This document shows, piece by piece, positions 12,598 through 24,160 of a stretch of DNA of 64,000 bases. Position 1 is the stretch's first letter; the number at the start of each line of letters is the position of its first letter. The notes beneath the pieces are model-generated. The model was not told where the DNA came from, did no database searches, and saw nothing but the letters and a program-made list of their open reading frames with translations. Origin of the DNA: Myripristis murdjan (lineage: Eukaryota > Chordata > Actinopteri > Holocentriformes > Holocentridae); the NCBI RefSeq assembly GCF_902150065.1, contig NC_043990.1:13727740-13791739 (forward strand), in the 5' to 3' direction. The position numbers and the translations under genes are program-made.

Positions 12598-14544
12598 TAC
12601 ACTATGTAAAACCGCATTGTAGATTCTGGTGAAAATATGAAAAAAGCACAAATTGTCAGCGTGACTGACTATAGTAGTTATGCTTTCAGTTATGTAACTA
12701 TTACACTTTTTGCCAGTTGAATCTCAACAGCTGCTACATCAATCAAACCTCAATTTTGCCGAGTACATCAATTCTTGGGATTATCTGGAATAGCTAATGC
12801 TTTTTAAAGGCTTTTAAGGGATACACTGTCAAAATTTAAGACTTACTTTTGGAGGAAAAAAATCTATTCACAACAGCACTGAAGATAGGTGAAGGAAATT
12901 ACAGTAATTTTAGGTAGGGATGTGGTCAATTATTGACTACATAATTCTAACAGACTTTCATAGCAAGCTGCTGCTGAAATACATGTAATCAGAGGTTAGA
13001 AAAAAAATAAAATAAAATAAAGGATTTGTGGATTTCTCTCCACAGATGCTTAAGAGAATAATCTGGTTTCTTGTGTGCAAGTAACTGTGGTATGACTGTA
13101 AATATGACATTTCTTAATCTACAACATATATTTTCCCAACAGGTTAAGTGCAGCACATCAGTATAAAGAAAGTATTACATTCAGCAGTATGTTTAGATAT
13201 CTGTAATGACACAAGCTGATTTTCATGCAGAGGTGCTTGACTAATTAAAAAAAAAAATGATAAGACAGATAAAATGCATGGAAATGCAGACCTCATAAAT
13301 TCAAATTTATGACTTCTTGTTGGCTTTTAAGGACTAATATTTATCAAGTTTAATTTAGGCTATTTTAAAGACCTTCAGACACCCTGAAACAACCTTTGAA
13401 GAGAAGTGAGTTTTCCACCTTGAGTGAGTGGACACTGACAGGCAGTAAGTGTCAGTGACAGAGTAAAAGTTGTTCAGAAACTGGACAATATTTTTGTTTT
13501 TAAATCGTAGTTATTCTTTTCAAGAATCTTTACCAGGAGTGTGCAATCGTGTGCCATGGACAGCCGAGTGTATGCAGGTCCCCATTCCACCAAAAAGACT
13601 GCAGGCGATACTGATCAGCACACGTTCCATTACAAGAGGTGAAATCACTTTGAACGAAAACCTGAATATACTCGGCCCTCCATGGCACCAGATTGGACAC
13701 CGCTAACTTCAGTCTAATTTTTTTCCACAAATGCAACTCACAATTAAAGTTGACAGTGTGCCAGGTATATAATCATAATGAACCGTTTCTTCCCATCTTT
13801 ATTCCCGACAAGTGCTGCAATCCCTCCCAGATCCTTAACCCAACTAAGTTACAGTGAACCTTTGAATAACCCGAACCATTTCTAACCTCATACCTAACCC
13901 TAAATCATATGGTTTTGTTTGGTCAATCACAGCACTTATGTCAGGAATAAAGGGGCATGTAAACAAGAGTGTATTAAAAAAAAAAAAAAAGAGTGGGACT
14001 TCTATACAAACATGAAATCCGTGATCACTGTGGGATCACTGTGTGTTTTCTGATCAACTAACCATCCTGAAGAATGTTATGGCATTTCTGAACACCGATG
14101 GCCAACACGTTATATAAATACATCCCTAAAAAAAATAATAAGCAGCAGCTTCTAACCTGGCTGGTGGATCATGTAATGCACCCATCCTTGGCTCTGCTGG
14201 ACTCCCAGGTTTCTCCACTCGGTCTCGGACATCAGATGGGTCTTGGGCACACGCTTGGCGAGGTCCTTTGGCAGCATGACATGCCTAAACGATGAAGGGA
14301 CTGACGTTACGTAAGTAGGTCATGGTGGCATCGTGCGACAAGGGGTCAATAAAATAAATATTTGCACTGACACGTCGGCAAGATAGACATCACTGGACGA
14401 CACTGCTGCCCCAAAGTCAGCGTTAGATGCATTTTTGTCCAGCAGATAAGCTAACTTAGCTAGCGTTGGTTATAACATTACCCACCTGTACTCGTATTTC
14501 TCGTCGTCATATTTGTCGGAGTAGTAGATCTGTTTCTGAGACAT
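12019..14544 (-). CDS. cks1b: Cyclin-dependent kinase regulatory subunit 1 (CKS1B)
   Basis: Three coding exons on the minus strand: 14544-14486, 14284-14157 and 12065-12019 (59+128+47 nt, 77 codons plus stop), all with GT/AG boundaries. The product opens [20 protein letters not shown] and contains [24 protein letters not shown] and [11 protein letters not shown], which identify the CKS1 family; SQGW favours CKS1B over CKS2. The phosphate-pocket residues known in CKS1 (Lys11, Arg20, Ser51, Trp54, Arg71) are all present. CKS1 binds cyclin-dependent kinases and helps SCF-Skp2 recognise phosphorylated p27. Two oddities: the hinge reads HQPEPH instead of HEPEPH, and the protein ends PLPTSK where human CKS1B has a longer lysine-rich tail. 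The last intron is about 2.1 kb, much longer than the first coding intron (201 bases). Confidence 0.95.
12564..12595. repeat. Poly(A) tract of 32 bases
   Basis: An uninterrupted A run inside the last cks1b intron. On the plus strand it is followed by GGTACACTATGTAA, a phrase seen in fish interspersed repeats, so it may belong to an old retroposed copy. No element boundaries are visible. Confidence 0.8.
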
Positions 14545-14552
14545 GATGAAAA

Positions 14553-14830
14553 CCTGCGGGAAACGGTTTTACGTGAGCTGACAGTCGACTCATGTCAAAT
14601 ATTTGCGTGAAAACAGACAGACACGACATCGGAAAAAAGTTAACTTAGCTACGTTAGCTGCGGCAGTAGCTCTAACGTTGTGAATAACAATTTCTTTGAC
14701 GAACACCGAAGTTACGCACGACTCATTTGATCATTTGGGATACAGGAAAGGAGCTACACGACTTACCTGATGAGATTTCTCGGATATAAGCAGAGGAGAT
14801 AATTACTATCGCGCTGGAAAAAACTCCCTG
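14553..14830 (-). other. cks1b: cks1b 5' non-coding exon and first intron
   Basis: On the minus strand a strong donor (TCAG then GTAAGT) ends an untranslated exon at 14767, and a CCCGCAG acceptor starts the coding exon at 14553, eight bases before the ATG at 14544. The 213-base intron between them lies in the 5' UTR. The upstream limit of the first exon is an estimate placed between the donor and the CCAAT/CHR block. Whether the leader intron is always used cannot be told from sequence. Confidence 0.6.
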
Positions 14831-14889
14831 CGGCTTGTTTCCTCCGTCTTTGTTTCCCTCCCGAATGGGACTGAGCCCGCCTTCACCCG

Positions 14890-14950
14890 TTTAAAAATCC
14901 CCCATCGCCTCCCATTGGTCAATTAGCCCGCACTGCCTCCTCTCCATTGG
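14890..14950 (-). promoter_or_regulatory. cks1b: cks1b cell-cycle promoter: two CCAAT boxes plus CHR-like site
   Basis: In gene orientation the order is CCAAT (14950-14946), CCAAT (14918-14914), then TTTAAA (14895-14890). The two CCAAT boxes are 32 bp apart, the phased NF-Y arrangement known from G2/M genes, and TTTAAA is one of the accepted cell-cycle homology region variants bound by MuvB complexes. It sits about 70-125 bases upstream of the likely first exon. This fits the known late cell-cycle expression of CKS genes; the functional claim is inference. Confidence 0.55.
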
Positions 14951-16000
14951 CCGGTCCTTCAGTCGCAGGAAATAGTCGCAACACCCAAAGCGGCCTCCTG
15001 ACTGGTTCACAACTCTGAGGCAAAGGGTCTGCAATGTTTTGTTTGAGCCGAAGTTGACATACTTTGATGTGTCATTATATAACTAAGTTTTTTAAAGATT
15101 TTTTTTTTTTTGGCCCACAGGATGGTAGTAATATAATAACTAAAGTAAATTAAAAAAAAAAAAAAAAAATCCACTATGCAAGTGGCAAACAAATAGACAG
15201 GTTACTATGACTTCCAAGTGGTGAAAATCCTAAGATAAATCACCAACCTTGTCAAGAAATCAGAAAAGCAGTCACTGAAAAAAATAAAGTTAATTAATTA
15301 CAATGACACTATGAATTTCAATCTGCCTCAACAGATTGGTAAACACACTCAAACAGAGAGGATGGGCACAAACAACAAATTTTTAGTAAATATTTACATC
15401 CAGCATGTCTGCACTTGGAAGCTCCCTGTGGCGTGCACATGCTTTTAAAAGGGCAATCAAAGTGAGGGTAAACACAAAAACTGTATGTTAAATAAAACAG
15501 TGGCAGTGGACACAGTGTGTTTAGTAGTGACTCGACAAAAAGGACACAGTGCATGGTCTTCAGAAGGAAACATGTCTTTAAATGGATTAAAATCTGATCA
15601 GTGAAGATGATGTGGGATTAAATATTGCAGTTCAGAGATCAGTGGAGGTTTTTGTTGTACTAAGGCTGACGTGTCAACTGTGTTTTTTTTTTTTTTTTTT
15701 TCAATGGACAGTAGATTTGGTGGTAGTTGTAGAGGAGAGGGGGTCAGATGATGAAATGATGGGCCACAGTCAGGCAACAGGACTGCAGGGGCTGTCCACT
15801 CTGGTAAGTCCCGGGCCAAATATAGCCGTGCAGACGTGTCAGTGCGCGGCTGGCCCCGGCCGCCGCTCCCTGCAGTATATATGTGCGCACCCGCATCCTC
15901 AGTGTTAGGTTCACCCGTCAACTTTTTGGAAGAAAAAAAAAAAAAACTAAAGGGTCTATATCCATCACCTGCCACTTTCACCTGCGAGCGTCAATCAAGC
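14951..16000. other. Interval between divergent cks1b and pbxip1
   Basis: Non-coding DNA between two head-to-head genes, with several A and T runs (15110s, 15152-15170, 15682-15700). Short frames on both strands here come from these homopolymers and show no splice logic or family match. A TATA-like string (GTATATATG) lies near 15876, but its link to either gene is unclear. Confidence 0.5.
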
Positions 16001-16042
16001 CAAGATATGCGTCGTTTTTTCTTGACACGACACTGCAATCTG

Positions 16043-16231
16043 ATTGGCTCGGCCGGCAGCAGGGGCGGTCGCAAAGGAGCTTCTGCTGAAATCCGATTGG
16101 CCGAGACGCGCCTCGGGTCTCTGTGACGCAGCTTGGAATTCCCAAAGTTCCCAAGTTCACTGGAAGAGCGTTGTGTGGTGTAAAAACGCATTGAAGAATT
16201 TAAAAAAAAGAGGAATTGAAGTGTTAAACAG
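16043..16231 (+). promoter_or_regulatory. pbxip1: pbxip1 proximal promoter and non-coding first exon
   Basis: Two inverted CCAAT boxes (ATTGG at 16043-16047 and 16096-16100) sit in very similar settings (GATTGGCTCGG and GATTGGCCGAG) within a CpG-rich stretch, followed by TGTGACGCAG at about 16121, an ATF/CRE-like half site. A donor (AACAG then GTGAGG) after 16231 would end an untranslated exon that splices to the acceptor at 17040. A second good donor (CTA then GTAAGTAT) near 16488 could serve an alternative leader. The start of transcription is not visible. Confidence 0.45.
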
Positions 16232-17095
16232 GTGAGGTGAAAAATAAACCCTTTTAGACCTTTTTTTTAAAATTAGTTGGAGCCGAATGGGTGTGTGTGA
16301 AGCGCGGTGTTAGCCCCGAGGCTGGAGAAGGCGGAAGAGTGGGAGTGTGGGAATATTCAGCGACCATCCTTTGTTTACCATCATGAGTGGACATTGAATT
16401 TGGTTGTTACAACAAACGTAGCCCTTTAATTCCGCTTCCTATAGGTGCACGAAGATAATTAAGCTCTCATATCGGGCTCGACTAGTAAGTATAGATCTCA
16501 TTTTGCTCGTGTCTGGTTGAATTTTGACTGCTTTTGTCTGGGTTTGCCCATTTTTGGTAATTTGGCTGGCACGCACAGATTCAGCGGATGAATGGCTGAC
16601 TGTAGATAGCGCTGATGATGATCACCTAGAGATTTCTGCCTTTGCTTCACCAGGCTGCAGTGTATTATGGATGCCACCACATCGTTATGTAACTTGTGGC
16701 AACAACCATTTGAGCTTTATCTCGTCTGTGCAGTGGATTGTCCCCATCTGTGGCGGCTTCATTAGCGCCGTGCACACAGCTGTTTACACATAAATCAGTG
16801 TAAGATGGTGGAAAGCAAAGTGTGGCTCGTCATTTTGTCAAAGTATTTGCATGCTGTGCTTTTTTTTTTTTTTTTTTTTGGCTAGCAGGCTACACGCATA
16901 ACAGCGTCGTCTAAGAGTTGTGCTGCCACCCACATGACAGGCAGGTTCATGTTTCACTGCCGCACACGACAATTAAGTCCCACAAGGCGAGCACTGAGGT
17001 CTGTTCAATGAGGAGATGTTATTTCTGTCGTCGTCTGCAGAGAAAATAAGGCTGAATCTGTCTGGTGCTGTGCTTAGCTGAGCCTGAAGAGGGCG

Positions 17096-20000
17096 ATGTC
17101 GGACAACAGCAACAGCACAGGCAGCAGCGGCTCGTCCACCGGCAGCTGGACCCTCCTCTCCCCCGAGGTGAGAGAGGAAACCCTCAGAGCCCACACTGGG
17201 TCTACTTTCTATACGTTTTGCAGAGCTTTTCCATTTGTTTGGCATTGCAACAGAAGAAGCTTACATTTCTGTATAGTTTAGCATGAAATTTGCAAGCAAG
17301 GGTCAATGTCAGCTTCTAGATAATAAATATTGAAATGATGGTAAATATTTACAATTTAAACTGTTCACTCTGTTTGAGAGCAAAATATGTGGCTTTATTT
17401 CAAACTTTTACACCTGCTGTAATCTTTAGTGTTTTTTCCCCACACTTTCTTTTCATGAAATACACCAGTAAGGTGTATCGAGGTAAAAGCATGATCTTAC
17501 ATCCACAAAAGAGAAGATGTAGATAAACAAAGAAGGAGAATAAATGGAGCAGGATTTTGTGTTGTAAATGTATTGTATGAAAATTGAGGATTGTTTGTGC
17601 ACCCCTTCCAACTCAGTATCAGGAGATATTTTATACAGTACATGTGTGTGTTAGTTTTTTTTCTCCTATATCTGAATCTCCTATAACAGAAAGACTCCTA
17701 TATCAGTCTATTTGTGTATCTATGTGGTGTGTGTGCATGCCTGCAAATTTGTGAGTTGAGATGTAAATGTCAAGGTGAATGATGTCAGTAAGAGTACTTT
17801 GAACATAAAGGTGAATGAAGGAGCTCCAGGCTCAGCTGCTAGTAAACCTGATCTGGATCTCGGTGCTCCTCAGGAAGCTGCTGTGGAGAACGTCGGCCCG
17901 GTGGACGATGGCACTGAGAGCCTGGGCGATGTCCCCAGCCTGTCTGAGGAGGTGGCAGGTACTGAAACGTCAAGAGTACAGCAGCATTAAGAACCTCTGC
18001 ACTCTGTGTTGTTATAATCATTTTAATAATCACTTTGCCCTCGAACATTTATAGCGCCAACATCTGCTGCAAAGTGTATGATACCGAGAAACAAGTTACA
18101 TATAAAATGACAGACGGCTTTGCTTTTAAAACTTCTCTGTTGTCTCCAGTTGTCGTTTCAATAAGCTGTTTGATTTTAACATTGTGTGGATTCTACTCCA
18201 GGTGCCGCTATGGAGATCAAGCCAAGTGAAATTCCAGTAGAAACAGTCCTGTCTGAAGAGGGCCATCAGGTCAGTACAGGATGAATTGCATGCTAACCCA
18301 GTCAAGGCTAAAATGAATTACATTTGCTGTTGTTGCATGTTTCTGAAAACCAATTATTAAAGGAATTATTATTCCAATTATTAAAGGAAAAAAATCACCA
18401 TCACCAATAACTTTAATATTATCTTTTTCAATATTTATCTTTTTCACATGGATAACATGTCACACATAAATTGACATGATGGCACATTGAGATATTTCCA
18501 GCACAGTTATAATGAAGAAAATGATTGTGCTATCTGTAACATCAGTGGTAAGCCTTGGTGTCAGCCACTTCCTCGACTCACCATTTTGAATAAGCAGTCA
18601 GCAGTTAAAAAATAATTACTCCATTGACAGTAGCCTCAATAGACCATAATGCAATGCAGCCACAAGACATGTCACTGTGTGAATAAGGCTCTCACTCTGC
18701 TACCAACATGTAATTAACAGCTAGACACTAAATTACAGCACTTCATCAATAAATAAGTCACAGAATGCATAGGACTTAACAGATTGATGATTGATCAGTG
18801 TAAAGGCACCTGAGGATGATTTTTTTTTCTGTTTTTCAATGCTTTTTTCCAGGTGTGTCAAGAGACTTCTCCAGAGGCCAGCGAGGGTCCCGTTCCCTCC
18901 AGCCCATCCCGGTCCAGCCCACTTCCACCCAGCCTCCTCATCCCCACAGACCCTGACCTGGAGAGTCAGCCTCCAGTTATCCATGACATCGTAACCAGCT
19001 CTCCCAATGACAATGAGCACCTGGGCGCCATGCCCTTTGTCACCAACATTGATGTGGGGGCTCCTCTCGACATTCCTGTCACTGAGCCTGAGCCAGAACT
19101 GAGCCCCGCTCCTCTACCCCCTGAGAGCCTCGCCTCTGCAGAGCCAGTGTTGGACACGCCTGCTGATATCGGGCCCATTCCTGAGAGCCCTGTCCTCCCT
19201 GCCAAGCCGGAGGTCAGCATCCCCACAGAGACCATTGAGGCCAGCGATCCTCCTTCTCATGCAGAAGCTGATATCAGCCCTTCTGCAGAGACTTCTGTAC
19301 CTTTGAGTCCTGTGTCAGAAAGTCCTGTTCATGACAGCCATCAGCCCGACACCCCTGGTTCAGCGGAGGCAGCGGAGGAGCCAGATGTGGTGGAGGATGA
19401 GACAGAGTTGCCTGAGGAAGTGTCACAGGTTGAGAGGGAAGAAGGTATGGGATTATTCAGAAGAAAGATTTAGGATGATGCTTGCAAGGTATCTCAGGAA
19501 GTGGAACTACAGTGGAGTGATGCAAAATTCAGACGAGGCAGTAGTAATAGTCCAAAACCACTGCTATTACTAATAATTCTACTTTAAATATCAGACAGGA
19601 GGGTTATAGGCAAATACAGCAGGTAAATGCAGTAGAAAAAAGTAGGTAATACAAATTATACTCAATTTGTGAGGCTCGAGTTGGAAACACCTGTTCACCT
19701 CAGCTCTTACAGTTAGACTTGGTAATGGACCGCAGGGCTGGGCCGCAATTCTACTGTGAGTTGAGAATATCAAATCAGAAAATGAGAAAATCTCTCGTAG
19801 GAGAATTGGTTAACATGTTAACACTAGCAACAGGAATATGATCCAGTTGTACGATGAGGTGGCATACGGCCTGTTGAGAAAGTGAGAAACCCTCATGCAT
19901 GAAATTACTACTGTTGTAATTTAGAAAATAATGCCATCTATTTCTGTGAGCCCCACCGACTTTTTGCCAGCCTTTTCTTATTTTTCCTGTTTTTTGGTAT

Positions 20001-23000
20001 TTTGCTTTTGGTATTTTGTGCTGCACAGCCTGCCACCAGATGATTTATTGACTATGCATATCAGATCTCTCCACTCTAAGCCACTTTAGATGAATAGAGA
20101 TAGGTGCTGTTTTGGCAGCTTGTAGCAAAATAACTCCAGGTGATGATTTCTTTAGCTGGACGTGAGGTTACAACTGAACAAGTTTAGGCTCATATTTATC
20201 ATTGCTATGACACTAATATGTAATTAAACTGTACTACATCTTGCTCTCCTTATGATTTTTAATTTAAAAGGATTTCTTTTTCTCTTCTCATGTTTCTAGA
20301 AGAGCCATCCGGTAGTTTTGATTTCGGCAGCACAAGCAGTGATGACGATGGACTGAGGAGGAGGCATGTGCCGTCCTTCGAGGCACCACGACCAAGAACA
20401 TCAGATGAGGAAGATGAGGAAGAGGAAGTGGAGTTCAAGCTGGCAGAGAAGAAGGAGGAAAAACGTGGGTTCTCTTTGAACAAGTGTATTGTAGCTGCTC
20501 TCGTCCTTCTCTGCCTAGGTTCCCTTTTCCTCTCAGGTGAGTTCAACTGGCTATTAAATCAACCTTCCCCATCTGCCTCAAATTTTACTTCTGGTTTTCA
20601 TGTCAGATAAGGGGCACTGCTCTTGCACATAGTAATGCAATACACTTTGTTTTGTTCAGTAAGATTAACACAAAGCTTTCATCACCTTGTTTATCGTATT
20701 TGCTATGATTTATTACATTATCTAACATTTTTTAAATGCCCAAGATTGTCACAGAAATTTTTCTGGTTGAATGCTTGTCTCTTGCATATCATCTCCACAT
20801 TGGAATCAGTGCAAACTCACCTCTAAAGCTCTTGTATAATCAGAGGTCATTTGGTTGACAGCAGTAGGTCACTTTGTATTGCAAAATATGATTAAGCAAT
20901 TTAAAAAAAATGTACTGCACAGTTTCCTTATTCCATGATGGTACTTGGTTATGAATTGTATGAATTTCACCAATTCCCACTGGAAGAAGTATGTTTTGAG
21001 ACTGTGTTGACAAAGCTCTACTATGTCAACAGGTGTCTTCTCTGACCTGGATAATGGTATGTCCAGTGCTAAAGATTAGATCGCAGTAAAAGCTTCTGTG
21101 CTAACTGGCTAACCTTCACTAGCTTTGGCCATGTGCTCATCTGGTCTGACTCTTTCATGCACTGGCAGCAGAAAAAGGTTGGAATATAACAGCCTTTCTG
21201 GATAGTTTAATACTGCTCTGTGTCATTGTTTGGCAGTACTTACAAAATGTTTAAAGTTCCCATCTTGCTGATACAGTAACCAATAACAGGGAAGTTGTTT
21301 GGTTGGGCAAACAGTATTATACTTCAGATTTTTCTGCGTCTGTCTAGCCAAATGATTTCTCCATAGTGTGCACATAGTGCCAGAGATCGTAAAATAACAA
21401 GTGGTGTATTTCACAACAAAGGCATCCTTTGCTGTTGTCAGAAGGCTTGGAAGCTATGTGATTGAAAAACTATGTTGTAAGATAAATATGAGAGATGTTG
21501 TTTTCTTGCCTGACAGATGACTTCAACTCTTCTGAACTGAGTGATGGCGAGGAAAACCAGGTCTGTCACGATCTCTGACATCATCTTTCTCTTTGTAATG
21601 CCAGTGTTATATTGTGTCCAGAATATTGCTGTACAACAGTATGTAAGAAAAAACTTTCCCCAGAGTCCTTACCGCAGTGTCCCGGGTTTGAATCTGGCCC
21701 GGACCCTTTGCTGCATGTCATCCCCTCTCTCTCCCCTGCCTTTCCTGTCTCTCTCCAGTCACTATCAAATACAGTAGAAATGCCAAAAACAAAGATGAAA
21801 CATCTTGTGATATTTAAAATGATTGAACATTAGAATGTTGGTCTTGTTCATTTGCCAATGATTTTCAATCCATTGAACAGGACTGGCTTAGTAATGATCC
21901 ACAGGATATGAAAGAGCTGTTGGATAAACTGGCACAGGAAAACCATCATATCTCTCAACTAGAAGCACAACTGAAGGTCAGTCCACAAATCATGTTGTTC
22001 ATAGAAATCATTTCACCTTGTCGTTATGGTTTTCATATTTGAGATGATATGAAGACGGCACATTTTCAGTAAACCATGGTAGCTACTCTCTTTTATGTGC
22101 TGTAATACTTGTATCTTACCAGTGTCTGTACAGCAATTTGATTTGTATAGTGTTTTTCTATTCTTTTTCTCTTTTCTTTTCTCAGTCACAGAAAGAGGAA
22201 CTAGACGCAGCACTGAAGGCAGCAGCAGTGAAGGGTGATAATAAAGGTAAAGAAACCCTGGAAAAAGAAAATGCGAGGATGAAAGAGGAATTATCATCTC
22301 TACCTGGCCTGAGGGAAGAGCTAGAGACTCTTAGGTCCAGGGTGACCGAACTCTCCCAGCTCACAGGTATGATGTGACAATCACAGAGTGAAGAGATTCA
22401 TTTATTATTGACTAAAATCTGCGCCCCTCCATATTGCTTTCATTTAATATTTATTAAAATGATAATCATGTGAATATAACAATACTGTGTCATACAAATT
22501 AAAGGAATGCTTCACCCTGAAACCACATACTTTATATCATTTATTCACCCCAAGTTATCTGGAATGTAAAAAAAAAAAGAAGTTTTAATAACATGCCTCA
22601 CTGAGAACAAAGGTTCCAGGAAGAGGAGTCATTTCTGTTGGAATGGAGTTGATTGGTGACTTTGATAAACAACAGCAAAAAGGATGTGAAAATGTCTGTT
22701 TCAAATTCTCAGATTATTTGTGCTTCATAATCCAAATCACGCTCCATTTGTGTGTTCAGTGAATGAGTTACGGGCCAGTCACTACACTGACTGACTCAGT
22801 GAGTGAGTGACTCTGTGCAGTCAATGAATGAGTGGGACTCAAAGCCAGTGAACAAGCCAGAGGCGGGTCTCTGATCTGGTGAACGTGCTAGCCAGTCACA
22901 CACAGTTGCATGTGCGTGAGATTTTTTCCTAAAATGTTTTTTTTTTAAGATAATTTTTTTAGCAAAAGTACATTGGTTTGCTATGTACTAACATATAACG

Positions 23001-24160
23001 GACAGTCAAGAGTTGGAGAATGCTGTGCAAAGGGTTTGAAATTTGACCGACTTTTATAATATAATTCACTACCAAAGCCATGACAACACTGATATGATGC
23101 TTCCTCCACAGTTAATCAGGATCTGCCCACATCTACTGACAACGCAGTCCCTCGCCCTCACAGCAAACATGCAGAGAGCGCTCAGAAAGCGGCTGGACCC
23201 GAGAGGAGGAAGGAGAGCGGTGAGGGAGGCAGGCTGAAGGATGAACTCCAGAGACAGAAGGCTCTTTTGGAGGAGAGCAGGAAGAGACTGGAAGGGATGA
23301 AGAGAGACGGAGGCAACAGGAAAGGTGTAAGGGACAGTCTGGAGGACATCCAGAAGAGGCTCTCTGAGCAGGTTGAGAGGCTGGGGAAGAAAAAGCCATG
23401 GGAGTCCAAGTGGAGCGGGAACAAAGATAACAGACGGGACCACTGGAAGAAAGAGGAGAAGAAGGACTGGAGAGGCGAGAAAGAGTGGAAGCACGGCAAA
23501 GAAGGAGGATGGAAGGACAAAGAGGAAAGAGAGAGGAGAGAGAAGGACTGGAGGTCGCACAAGCAAAACTCCCACAAAGAAGCGTGGAGGAAACATCAGG
23601 ATGAGTGGGAGAGGAAGAAGGACGAGCGTAGAATGGACAGAGAAGAGAGGAGGAGGGACAAGCCATGGCATAAGCATCCTGCCAAGAATCCTCATACCCA
23701 CAACCACCACCACCATCAACACCAGCATCACCATCACCAGCCCCGCCAGTTTGACCACAGCGACTTCTGGAGACATCAGATGGAGAAGCTTAGACGCAAT
23801 TTCCGCCCCCAGATGGGCTGCCACACTGTGGAGGACTGTGCCAGCAAGGAGGGGCTCTACCCAGTGGAACTGTCCGAATTTGAGGAACTGCTGGAGGGCT
23901 ACCTGAGCAAGCTCGAAGGATCCCCGTCCGAGAGCAAGGACGCGATCAGGAAGCAGACGGCAGAGTTCTTCGAAGACGGCGTGTTCATCCATGACAGGGT
24001 TCTTTTCAGCGACTTTGCCGAGGACGTGGCGGACATTTTAGAGGACATGGCGGACCTTCTGGAGGACGAGGGGCAGCATGGCGACGACGACGACGCCCTG
24101 GAGGAGGCGATGGAAGAGTTTGAACGGGAAGCCCTGTGGAAGTTTTCCGCCACCGCCTAA
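17096..24160 (+). CDS. pbxip1: PBX homeobox-interacting protein 1 (PBXIP1/HPIP)
   Basis: Ten coding exons: 17096-17167, 17874-17958, 18202-18269, 18853-19444, 20300-20536, 21033-21056, 21517-21560, 21881-21976, 22186-22366, 23112-24160. Phases agree at every junction and the total is 2448 nt (815 residues). Order along the protein: Ser-rich start MSDNSNSTGSSGSS, a long Pro/Glu/Ser acidic region (exon 4), an SSDDDGLRRRH acidic patch, a single membrane helix at about 335-352 (CIVAALVLLCLGSLFLSG), coiled coil (about 378-480 and 505-540), a Lys/Arg/Trp-rich charged region, a His-rich run (about 661-675), and a conserved C-terminal domain (about 696-800) with VEDCASKEGL and FFEDGVFIHDRVLFSDF. This architecture is shared by PBXIP1 and CCPG1. 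Linkage to cks1b and pygo2, which flank PBXIP1 in human, decides for PBXIP1. The human protein is about 730 residues. It is known to bind PBX factors, oestrogen receptor and microtubules. Confidence 0.9.
17775..17873 (+). other. pbxip1: Possible in-frame 5' extension of pbxip1 coding exon 2
   Basis: The exon acceptor I chose (CTCCTCAG at 17873) makes the product read SWTLLSPE-EAAVENVG. The 99 bases before it are open in the same frame and begin after another AG at 17774, with a third AG at 17809; both of these are followed by GTGAATGA. Using the first would add 33 residues. Their pyrimidine tracts are weak, so the shorter form is preferred. Confidence 0.3.
21600..21795 (+). repeat. tRNA-derived SINE in pbxip1 intron
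   Basis: A Pol III B-box-like GGTTTGAATCT (21685-21695) is followed by CCCTTTGCTGCATGTCATCC and a pyrimidine-rich body (CTCTCTCCCCTGCCTTTCC), then CACTATCAAATACAGTAGAA. I recognise this body as a very common teleost SINE type. It lies between exon 7 and exon 8 of the coding sequence in sense orientation. The frames across it are not genes. Confidence 0.7.

Noticed and set aside
23069-23992. A 307-codon open frame on the minus strand opposite the last pbxip1 exon
   Set aside because: It is the antisense of a purine-rich charged coding exon, where minus-strand stops are rare. The plus strand has matched splice phases and a recognisable family.
17096-24160. Identity as CCPG1 rather than PBXIP1
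   Set aside because: The two share architecture, but cks1b and pygo2 linkage matches PBXIP1 and the His/Lys-rich segment fits it better.
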